From Humulus lupulus (Eukaryota; Streptophyta; Magnoliopsida; Rosales; Cannabaceae): a stretch of DNA of 64,000 nt. The stretch spans positions 42,912,607 through 42,976,606 of the forward strand of contig NC_084802.1 in NCBI RefSeq assembly GCF_963169125.1. Reading direction: 5' to 3'. The notes under the pieces are model-generated. The model worked only from the letters and a program-made list of their open reading frames with translations, was not told the origin of the DNA and searched no databases. Made by a program: the position numbers and the translations under genes. Position 1 is the first letter of the stretch, and each line of letters begins with the position of its first letter. Below are positions 55,134 through 64,000 of this stretch, in pieces.

Positions 55134-56920
55134 ATGGCCACGAATGATCCCAACATTCTTGAGGAGGAAATCTTAGAGGAAGTTGACTACCCTCGGCGCC
55201 CTGGGAAGCTGCCAATGAGGAATTCAGACCCAGATGAGAGGAGTGGGTCCTCTAACTCTCGAGGACCACCAGCACCATCGGCCCCCAGGGACGACGAGGA
55301 CATGTGCTACAACCCTGAACGATATGTCCCTATTGTGGAGCTTGAAAACCGTTAGTTGCGAAAGCAGTTGGCGGAGGCTAAGAAACGTAACGAGGAGCTA
55401 GCCAGATTGGCTGCTGAGGCGCACGCGGCTCAGCCCCCGCCTCCGCTTGAGGCCTAAGCTCCACCTCCGCGAGATGTTCATGTTCCACCATGCAGGCCTC
55501 GTGGGTGACCTCGCAAAAACGCTGCCACATGAAGAACGGAGCAACCTCCGCCACCTGCAGAACAGCCTGCTCCCCCAAGGCCCCGGAGAAGTACTCGGGC
55601 TGGAGCTCGTGCCAACTCAACTACCGAGATACCAGCCGAAATTGGGAATAACAGAGCCCCCACGGAGGCTCGGACCCAAAATCCTGGTAACACGTAGAAC
55701 GTTCCTGAACCAGCACAGGCAAACTCGGGACCTTCTAGGCCCCGTAATGGATGGCATCCACCATCACCCATAAGGCACCCACCATCACCGATAAGGTATC
55801 CCTCACCAACTCGGAGAAACACGCAATCGACTCAAGGTGATAGGGAAAGGCGAGCGAGGCAAAAACATGGGAATGGGGAGACCACTAGGGAGCATAGAGG
55901 TACCCAACCCACGAGAAGCCAAATGTCTCGGTCTCACACTATCGAGACGAGACAACCAGAAAGGAACCCATCTCGAAACAACCGTGTGACGAGCCATATT
56001 AGTGAAGGCTCAAGAGATACTAGATCGGTCAGTATGTATGACCAGGGACACAGAAATACTGGGAATCGAAGGGATCACCCACATTTACGGGTACACCTGA
56101 ACCAGAATCGGGGCAATGGTAACCCCTCGAACCCAGACTTGAGGGATCACCTCAATGGACACAAGAATCCTGTGCGGAGCTGGAATTGTGATCAATGATA
56201 ACCAGTTTCAAGTCAGGCCTCTTGTGGATCCAGTCCAGGAAAGGATCGAACAACTGGAAAGAGTGTTCAAGCTCTTATAAAACGAACGAGGTTGGGATCG
56301 GGACGAAGAGTTCGACGAGGAACTCGAACCCTTCGCCCCCCATATTTCCAGTACCCCATTTCCTCATGGATTCCAAATTCCTCATGTCCCATCGTTTGAT
56401 GGGAATTCTGATCCATACAGTCACTTAAGTACGTTCAATACCATTATGAGAGCGAGTAATGTGGGCTATGAGCTCAGATGCATGCTGTTTCCAGTCCCGC
56501 TCACAGGACCAGTAAAAAACTAGTTCAAAAAATATAAGAGACATTCAATTGCTTCTTGGGATCAATTATCTAGAGATTTCAAGAAGCAATTTAGAGCCAT
56601 GATTGTAATAATATCCGAGGCGTCTGCCTTGACCAATGTCCGACAGTAGCCGAATGAAACATTAAAAAGTTACCTTACAAGGTTCAATTTGGAAGTCGCC
56701 TGAGCTCGTGACGTAGATGACAGCAGTCATCTGATGGCTGTCCGAGCTGGGGTAATGCCTGGAATCCCTCTCTAGGAAGATATGCAGAGAAAGCCTATGA
56801 GGTCCTTAACCGAGTTCAATTGACGAGCTCAGAGGTTTGTCAATGTAGAGGAGGCAAGGTTAGCACTGAATATGGCCTCGGCCTCTCAGCCCATAACTAC
56901 AACGACAAACATTTCGAAAT
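55134..56920 (+). pseudogene. Retand gag, copy 2 (N-terminal and capsid part)
   Basis: ATG at 55134 opens ATNDPNILEEEI, with DMCYNPERYVPIVELENR as in copy 1. The capsid part at 56395-56760 has FDGNSDPYSHLSTF and GYELRCMLFPVPLTGP. Stops are seen after ELENR (55354), at 55456, 56278, 56521, 56647 and 56700. Gag is interrupted at 56921 by foreign sequence and resumes after 57275. Confidence 0.85.
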
Positions 56921-57275
56921 GAAAATATTTTCAAATTCCATTTTTAAATGGAAATAGTGATACGGCTTTCTGGATGTAGATGATGATATCTATACAGATG
57001 GGTCTTCTATCTATCGTATAATTCTTATATATATGATATAATGAAGTGCCACATGAGTGGATATATAGGAATCAAAATATGCCGAATCAATCATGTTATG
57101 ATAATCTAGTACTTCTTGGTCGTGAATATCTGAATAGGACGAACCGCTCCATGGATATCTTTGCTTCGGAACAAAACAATTAGAATTAGGATTTTAGATA
57201 TTTCCCATTTTTAACTATAACTATAGAAAATAACTAAAAAAAGGAACTCGCGAAAAATTTGAAAGGAAAAATCGG
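56921..57275 (+). other. Foreign 350-bp segment of unknown origin in Retand gag
   Basis: Copy 1 runs directly from the AACTACAATGGCAAACAT word to TCAACTTCGAAACCC-like text; copy 2 has about 350 bp of unrelated sequence there and lacks about 25 bp of the target. There is no target duplication and no transposon-like ends. The segment shows decayed coding-like text (DDDIYTDGSSIYR; then EVPHEWIYRNQN; then VLLGREYLN and DIFASEQNN-stop). This looks like a patch captured during double-strand break repair. A plastid or mitochondrial source is possible but I could not identify one. Confidence 0.5.
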
Positions 57276-58348
57276 CCTCGAAGCCCTCTGCAGACAACCC
57301 ATCCAAAAGAAAGAAGACTGAAGGGAGTAACCCCAAGGCGGAAGGGGAAAAGAAGAAGAAATGGGAAAGATATTTCTCCTTGTCCAAAGTGTGTATCGAG
57401 CTGAATGAGTCTCAGGAGAATATCTACCTAGCTAATGAAAACCTGGTCCCTTTCAGGCGTCCAGACCCCATGAGGAACCAGAAAGCAAAGAGAGATTCTA
57501 GTAAATACTGCAGATTCCATAGAGATATCGGGCATACAACCGATGAATGCAGGCAACTAAAAGATGAGATTGAAGGCCTGATTTCGGGGGGACCTCATCT
57601 CGCAGGATCAGGCAGGAAGGCCCAAAAAAGATACGTGAATGAGCTAAAAATTGGTGACGGGTCCCCTTACGAACTCGAACTCAGGGCTCCGAAACACCAG
57701 AGGGTTGAATCTCAACCTATAACTTTTACTGAGGATGGCACATCTCATGTGCAGTTTCCTCATAATGACCCGCTAGTCATCACCCTTCAGCTCGCGAATA
57801 AGAGGGTTCACCGAGTCCTGGTTGATAATGGGAGCTCAATGAATATCCTCTATAAGGTCACCTTAGAAAATATGGGACTCATGCTTCGTGACCTAAAGGC
57901 CTGTGCAACGACATTGTATGGATTTTCAAGAGAAGGGATTGCTTGCATAAGATCTATTGAACTCCCTGTAACCTTGGGAGACTACTCAGTCTTGGTAACT
58001 AAGATGATGGAATTCGTTGTATTAGATCTACCATCAGCCTACAACGTACTGCTCGGGAGACCTGCCCTAGTAGGGCTGGGGGAAATTTCGTCTGTAAGGC
58101 ATTTGGCCATCAAGTTCCCGAATTCTAGTGGCATCGGTCACTGAAAGGAGACCAGCTCGCAAGAAGGGAATGCTATAGCATTTCCATTAGAGGAAAGAAA
58201 CAGACAAGCGCACAGACACTTGTCATAATTCAGAATAAGGATGGAAAGTATTCGAGATAGACGAAGAAATTGATCCAAGAATAGAGGAAAGATCTGACCT
58301 CGAGCCATTAGAAGAGCTCGAAGAAGTAGACCCCTCGAAAACAGTGAA
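57276..58348 (+). pseudogene. Retand gag C-terminus and protease, copy 2
   Basis: Zinc-binding KYCRFHRDIGHTTDECRQLK (57504-57563) is followed by RKAQKRYVNELKIGDGSP, then protease VLVDNGSSMNILYK (57819-57860) and SAYNVLLGRPALVGLG. The glutamine that is a stop in copy 1 (37279) is intact here. Relative to copy 1, 159 bp (53 codons) are missing at 57588, between two ATCTCG-GGGG words, without breaking the frame. The long open frame 57380-58144 ends by frameshift; text then continues to the solo LTR at 58349. Confidence 0.9.
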
Positions 58349-61300
58349 TGTAATGCCCCGAATTTCCTAATAGGGTTTAGGACCTTGATTAGGAGGCCAG
58401 GAGGGCCATAATTGATTTATCATGGTATTAAATGATCATATGCATGTTAATGTGAATTATATTATTATATGATGATAAATGCATGCATATGGGTGTATTT
58501 ATAATCATAAGGGCATTTTGGTAATTTTGCCTGTTGAGGGCATACTTGTAAATTGGGTACATATTGTAATTTGTGAATGAGATATTATTATTATGGAGAT
58601 ATATTCGAGCTATTCGGCATGAGACGATCCTAGATTATGAGTTAGCGGTTTTGTCATAACGGGGTCAAGTTTGGGGTAATAGAAATGTTTATTTGATGAT
58701 AAATTGGGAGTATTTGAGATCAGGATGGAATTCTGGAAGTTTTGACTATAATGTCCCCAGAGGTTTTTTCGGGACCCCGAGCCTTAGGAGTTATTTGAGG
58801 TTACGTAAGCTTGAAGTAGCTTGTCAGATAAGAACGTACGTTAGAAAATCTCTTTCTCCCTTCCCGATAGCCTATTTTACCGTTCGAAGCTTTCTTAAAG
58901 GAATTTCGAGTTCTAGGAGTTGGAATTAAGCGAGGGTCGAGGCATAGTGATTCTAGGAAAGATTAGAAGCTTCTTAACCGAAGGATTTGACGGAAAACAA
59001 CCCAATCAAAGGTAATCTAAGTTTGAAGTTTTGAGTATCTAAAGTTTTTAAGCTTAGAATTGAACTTTGTGAATTGTTGAGTGTTGACGCCGTTTTTCGT
59101 CAACAGTGAAAGAAGAGCACGTAAACAATTACTAGTAATGGCCAATTAAAATATGACAAAACACGATTTTTTACGTGGTTCAGCAGTTAAATCTGGCTAG
59201 TCCACGAGTCTCTGTTATTAAACTCAAGATTATCTCTGAAAATTCTTAAGCATGAATTCTTCAGAGTTTTCTCTCAAGGTCAGAATTTCGGTCCCTTACA
59301 ATGGTGCACGACTTCTCTATTTATAGAGAAGGATGCAGAATACTATCCCACATATTTTGGGTAGTTGCTCTTTTTGGTGTAAATAAAATAAATGGCTTTA
59401 AATGCCTGTGATCCGATATAAAAGGAAACGTCCCCTGAAGACCACGGGGCGTATAACTAATTGAATAATATCCCATGATTTTATGGGATTTACAATAATA
59501 AATGCAGAACACGCCCCTTATAAATAACACTTATAGATATTCAAATTCATTATCATATATCTCCAAGGCCTTAATCTCCCAGGTTTCTCATCAGCTTTCG
59601 AGCTAATGACATCTCCCGAGGTCACATGGCTCCGAGGTCGCACGCGTGTCAGGCTCGGCACCCTTGGTTCGAAGTTTTCCCTGAGGACAAATGCGTCTCT
59701 GGAGCTACCCTTCGAGATCGTGAATATTTCGAGGCCACCGCATTCGAGGTCATATCGAGTCTTGCAGGCTCGATATTTAGTCCTGGAGCATACTTCAAAC
59801 TTTACTAGTCCATTCGTTGCGAATCCAACTTTCGAGGTCACATTTAACACATCTCGAAATCTGGGTATAACATTGAGTTTTTGGTTGGTTTAACCCTTGG
59901 GTTTTGAGGGTTATGGAGATTTGGGAAGCTTGGGAACTTTTATTTGATGATTGGGGAATGTTTAGGTAAGATTTTGGAGGCTTTGAAGTGTTAAAATCGA
60001 GTTTGGGAATGGCCCAGGGTTGGGGGCCGCGACCCTGTTCTTGGGGTGTCGCGGCCCTTGCATGAAGAAGCAGGTGGAGGAAGTGAACCAACTGGGCGCC
60101 GCGGCCCTTGACGAAGGGCTCCACGATGCTTGGCTCAGAAAATTCTGGTGCCTTGTTTTCACCCCGTTTGCTCGTTTTGACCCCGGGAACTTAGTTATAG
60201 GCCTTGGGAGTGTTCCTACTACTTGGATTAGTTTGGATTGTTGTCCCGGAGGCTAGATTTTGGTTTGGTAACCTATGTTGATAATTTTATTTATGGTATC
60301 CCATATTTTGTTATGATTAGGTGACCGCTAAGGGCTTAAGGGTTGATCGTTCTCAAGGGTCGTTCTTATATTGGTTCTAGCTCGAATCTGAGGTAAGAAA
60401 ACTGCACCTTGTGTATATGTGACATGCATGGCTATTCTTGATGCATGTTGGTTGATTATTAAGTATGACATGCATGGCTGTTATTGGTGCATGTTGGATT
60501 GTTAAATATAATGCATATGATGCACGAGAAACATGTGATTAGGACATGCTTTACATATTGAGTATGATATTGTTCAGAGCTTGAGCCTCTGTGTTCGTGC
60601 ATAGTCCTAATTGTACTAGTACATGTTAAGTAAGCATGCTGAATACCTTGTACATGAATATTGGATATATGATATATGTTTGGTGGCATGGCTTACTTGT
60701 GTGTGGCACTGACTTACTAGTCAGAATCGGCAATGGTGTTAGATCCATCTGTGAAGCTGTGATTTACTAGTCAAGTTCACAATGGGTTGAACACTGGTCG
60801 TGTTTTACTGACCTAAGAGTCAGAAATGGCATAGCGTCATGAACGCCGAGCCAAATGAAGATTAGATCTAATCGATATCAGCAAGAATGACTCATATGGG
60901 GTATTAACGCTGGTCCGACCCTAAGGTCGCTGAACTTATAAGCGCTTGGCTAGTCTGAGACTAGTTATTCAGAGCCAGGGCATAAGGCCCGGTGACTGTT
61001 TGTCACATGGCTAGGGAACGCTCTTCCAAGGTTATGACTCTAAGGTCATGAGGAAGGTTATGTTGGTGACTATTCACCATACACCTATCCTGTTCAAACT
61101 TATGAAAGGTTCACTAATCAGATAAGCCCGAGTGACCCTATCGTCACATGGCTAAAGGGTGCTGTTCTCATATTAGTGACTTTTGATATCTGTTAAGCCC
61201 TGGTGATCCTATCATCACATGGCTAAAGGGTGTTGTCCCCATATTTGTGACTGTTGCGACTGTCACCTATTTGTTTGGACTAAGAGTTCTGGATGATTAT

Positions 61301-61737
61301 TATGATCATTGTTGATATTATACCATGCTCTATTGTGTTTTCTTGCTGGGCTTCGGCTCATGGGTGCTATGTGGTGCAGGTAAAGGCAAAAGAAAGCTGG
61401 ATTATCCTTGAGTTGGAGAGCTTAGGTGATGAGGTGTATATATGCAGCTACTCGTCCACCACGACCGAGGTTGAGAAGGAACTAGGGTTAAACCCTGTTT
61501 TGCCGCATAGAACGCCCTGTTGTAAATATTTTCTTGTAGTAGACTCTGAAATTATAATTTTGGGATCCCAACATATATATTAAACGTTCTAATGAAACGT
61601 TACATCTTATCCAAAGTTTTTAATCCCTAAACCGCTAATCATACTTAGCTACACGATTTTGGCCAAATGACTCGATTAGCGAGTTTAGCACTGTTTACAA
61701 GGCACACCGTAACGGTCCCTGGGGTTGGGGCATTACA
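58349..61737 (+). mobile_element. Solo LTR of a Tekay-like gypsy family, copy B
   Basis: Starts TGTAATGCCCCGAATTTCC and ends GGTTGGGGCATTACA, flanked by GTGAA (58344-58348, 61738-61742). Aligned with copy A (48168-50494) over most of its length. It interrupts Retand pol just after protease: the text before and after joins as CAGTGAAGGTAGGG, like GGTGAAGGTGGG in copy 1 (37851). A Retand solo LTR is nested at 59082-59872. A GC-rich block with CCGCGGCCC words lies at 60020-60110. No coding was found. Confidence 0.92.
59082..59872 (-). mobile_element. Solo LTR of the Retand-like family, reverse orientation, nested in copy B
   Basis: In plus orientation it begins TGTTGACGCCGTTTTTCGTC and ends CGAAATCTGGGTATAACA; the duplication TTGAG is exact on both sides (59077-59081, 59873-59877). 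The TATA dyad is present inverted (TCTCTATTTATAGAGAAG, 59312-59329). It is the youngest layer of this nest. Confidence 0.94.
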
Positions 61738-64000
61738 GTGAAGGTAGGGAAAAACCTTCCAGAAGAAACAAAATAGCAATTAATTGGCTTTTTGAAAAAG
61801 AACCGGGTGTTTTTGCATAGTCACATTCGGATATGGTAGGGATAAATCCAAATGTAGTAAGCCACGCTCTAAATATTGACAAAAGCTTTCCCCCGAAGCA
61901 GCAAAATCGAAGACTCCTGGATGACGACAGGAAGAAGGCCCTATAAGAAGAGGTCGATAGGTTGAAGGCAAACCGATTCATTCGAGATGCCTTCTACCAC
62001 GATTGGGTCGCCAACCCGGTGCTGGTCCCGAAACCTAACAAGACATGGTGGACATGTATTGATTACTTAGACCTCAATAAGGCCTGTCCAAAGGACTGCT
62101 TCCCCTACCTCGAATTGACCAGCTCGTAGATGCCATAGCTGGGCATGGACTTATGTCATTTATGGACGCTTATTATGGATATAACCAGATCGCCATGCAT
62201 GCCCCAGAACAAGAGCATACGAGTTTTGTGACAGACAAAGGACTATATTGTTACAATGTCATGCCGTTCGGACTAAAGAATGCTGGAGCTACTTCCCAAC
62301 GACTCGTAAACATGATGTTCTCCGAGCAGATAGGTAATAATATGGAAGTTTATGTTGATGGTATGTTGGTTAAATCTAAACATAACAGTAACCATGTGGA
62401 CGACCTTGAAGAGTGCTTTGCCGTTTTACGAAAGTATGACATGAAACTCAACCCCCAGAAGTGCTCTTTCGGAGTGTTGTCAGGAAAGTTCATAGGCTTC
62501 ATTGTAAACGCACGGGGAATAGAATCTAATCCAGACAAGATCCAGGCTTTAATTGATATGCCATCACCTCAAAAACATAAAGATGTCCAAAGTTTGATTG
62601 GGCGGATGGTGGCACTAAGTAGGTTTATCTCGAAATATACAAACCGTTGTCTTCCATTTTTCAACCTTTTGAGGGGAGGCAAAAAATTCGAGTGGACAGA
62701 AGAATGCGAGTTAGCTTTTCAGAAGCTCAAGAAGCACCTCGCGAGCCTCCCATCTTGTCGAAACCCATCACGGGGGAAATTTTGTACCTATATCTAGCTA
62801 CGACCGAGCACGCCATTAGCGTTGTGCTCGTCCGAGAAGAACAGAAGGTGCAGAAGCCTGTATACTATGTCAGCAAAAGGTTACTGGGGGCAGAATCGAG
62901 ATACCCCTTAATAGAGTAGCTGGCTCTCAGCCTAATTCACTAATCTCGAAAGCTCCGACCCTATTTCCAGGCGCATCCCATTCATGTGCTGACCGATCAA
63001 CCACTAAGACAAGTCTTGTGCAAGCCAGAAGCCTCGGGCCGATTACTAAAATGGGCCGTTGAACTCAGACAATTCGAGATCACCTTTCATCCGAGGACAA
63101 CCATAAGAGGACAGGCCCTGGCAGACTTCATAGTGGAATGCACTGGAGTGACCAACGATAAAGTTATAACCCCAGTCCGCGAACTGTGGAAACTTTATGT
63201 TGATGGGTCTTCCAGCGAAAACAGGTTGGGGGCAGGAATAATACTAATCACCCTAGCAGGAAGTTAATTTCACTCAGCTTTGAGATTTGACTTCGAAGCG
63301 TCAAAGAACGAGGCGGAATTCGAAGCTCTACTAGCAGGACTTCGAACAGCCAAGGAACTCAAGGATAAGGCGGTACATTGCTACAGTGACTCCTAGTTGG
63401 TGGTCAACCAAATCTTAGGGGAATAACAGGCTCGCGGGACAAGAATGGCTGCATATTTAGAAAATGCGAAGGCAGCCGTTGAGCAATTCGAATTTTACAC
63501 GATAGAACAGGTTCCCCAAGAGAAAAATTCGAATGCAGATGCCTTAGCCAAGCTCGCCATGTCCACCGAGGTCGATGAAATAAATGTCGTACCAATCAAA
63601 CATCTATCGACACCCAGTATTATTGAGCCTGAACAGGATGATGTGTGCATCATAAACTCCGAGCCGACCTGGATGACCCGATAATTAGGTACCTTGAGAC
63701 CGACATTCTCCCAGAAGAACCAACCAATGCTCGAAAATTGATGTATCAGATCCCCAGGTACACTGTTGTGGAGGGAAGGCTATATAGAAGAGGATACTCT
63801 ATGCCATTACTCCGATGTGTGACTCCACCCGAGGCTAAGAAGATCATGGAAGAAATTCATGAAGGATTCTGTGGAGACCACACTAGGGGGCATAGCCTAT
63901 CCAAGAAAATCATACGCCAAGGATACTTCTAGCCTACTATCAAAGCATATTCGTTTGATTACGTCAAGAAATGCGCCAAGTGTCAACGATTCGCCACAAT
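61738..64000 (+). pseudogene. Retand pol, copy 2: RT, RNase H, archaeal RNase H, integrase start
   Basis: RT: TDKGLYCYNVMPFGLKN, then EVYVDGMLVKSKH (62346-62384), where the second catalytic aspartate of YVDD is glycine. RNase H: EHAISVVLVREE, KRLLGAESRYP. Archaeal-type RNase H: KLYVDGSSSENRLGAGI, NEAEFEALLAGLR, CYSDS-stop-LVVNQI, NSNADALAKL. Integrase zinc part: HEGFCGDHTRGHS and CAKCQRF at the window edge. Stops include 61775, 61945, 62920, 62943, 63266, 63394, 63425 and 63930, and frameshifts occur near 62750 and 63680. Not functional. Confidence 0.92.

Larger units (their letters stand above)
54240..64000 (+). mobile_element. Retand-like gypsy element, copy 2, cut off by the window end
   Basis: The 5' LTR (54240-55056), gag, protease, RT, both RNase H domains and the start of integrase align with copy 1 in the same order. 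The flank before the LTR is ACTAC (54235-54239); its partner lies beyond the window. The element contains an unexplained segment (56921-57275) and a Tekay-like solo LTR (58349-61737). Multiple stops make it non-functional. Confidence 0.93.

Noticed and set aside
55378..55822. Minus-strand frames opposite Retand gag
   Set aside because: They are antisense shadows of the proline-rich gag N-terminal region.
56921..57275. Identification as a specific plastid gene fragment
   Set aside because: I could not match the phrases to any plastid protein I know, so origin is left open.
1..64000. tRNA or rRNA genes
   Set aside because: Only primer-binding matches to a methionine tRNA end were seen (30936, 24456); no complete tRNA fold or rRNA segment was recognised by eye.

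Overview
This is nuclear DNA from a flowering plant, almost certainly a eudicot. It is AT-rich, and nearly all of it is transposable elements of plant-only lineages: CACTA/En-Spm DNA transposons, SIRE-like and other Ty1/copia elements, Tat/Retand-like and Tekay/Del-like Ty3/gypsy elements, an L1-type LINE tail and a MITE. There are no operons, ribosome binding sites, CRISPR arrays or prokaryotic genes. I cannot name the species. I recognise no intact host gene; one 66-codon open segment (52185-52385, minus strand) is the only candidate host exon. Every transposon gene I checked carries stops, frameshifts or deletions.

Layout. (1) 1-5160: CACTA elements with subterminal repeats built on TTAGGGGCGACA. 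They hold a decayed five-exon Ptta/En-Spm transposase gene, interrupted by a reverse-oriented Retand solo LTR (2217-3035, target duplication GTCGT). (2) 5786-25798: a second CACTA family (ACCGAGAACA repeats) with a truncated Transposase_21 gene. It hosts a SIRE-like copia element (9261-25575, minus, duplication GGTTT). That element carries an extra ORF after pol, contains an unclassified 1.6 kb insert (about 11466-13130), and is split between gag and pol by a deleted Tekay-like gypsy element (18849-23089, duplication ACACC). (3) About 26405-51712: remains of a third CACTA family enclosing an old SIRE-like LTR fragment, a LINE tail, and a copia element (30504-51447, duplication AGTAG) whose LTRs contain heat-shock-element arrays. 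That copia's 3' LTR is split by a 17 kb Retand element (33954-51308, duplication TGCCT), which in turn carries two solo LTRs (45206-47437, duplication ATTTC; 48168-50494). (4) 51713-54239: AT-rich non-LTR sequence with the orphan ORF, a foldback MITE with 9-bp duplications, and a 68-bp tandem repeat. (5) 54240-64000 and beyond: a second Retand element cut off by the window end. It is interrupted by an odd 350-bp segment without duplication and by a Tekay-like solo LTR (58349-61737, duplication GTGAA), which itself contains a Retand solo LTR (59082-59872, duplication TTGAG).

The target-site duplications, read directly from the sequence, fix the order of insertion. The most interesting features are: a multi-exon accessory gene on the antisense strand of the Retand element, with its own TATA box, a 5' leader intron and four candidate introns in total; consecutive perfect heat-shock elements in the copia LTR; the sense-strand accessory ORF of the SIRE element; and the orphan 66-codon segment. 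I found no clearly new biological system. The antisense gene is the nearest candidate for under-described biology, although antisense extra ORFs are known in this lineage.
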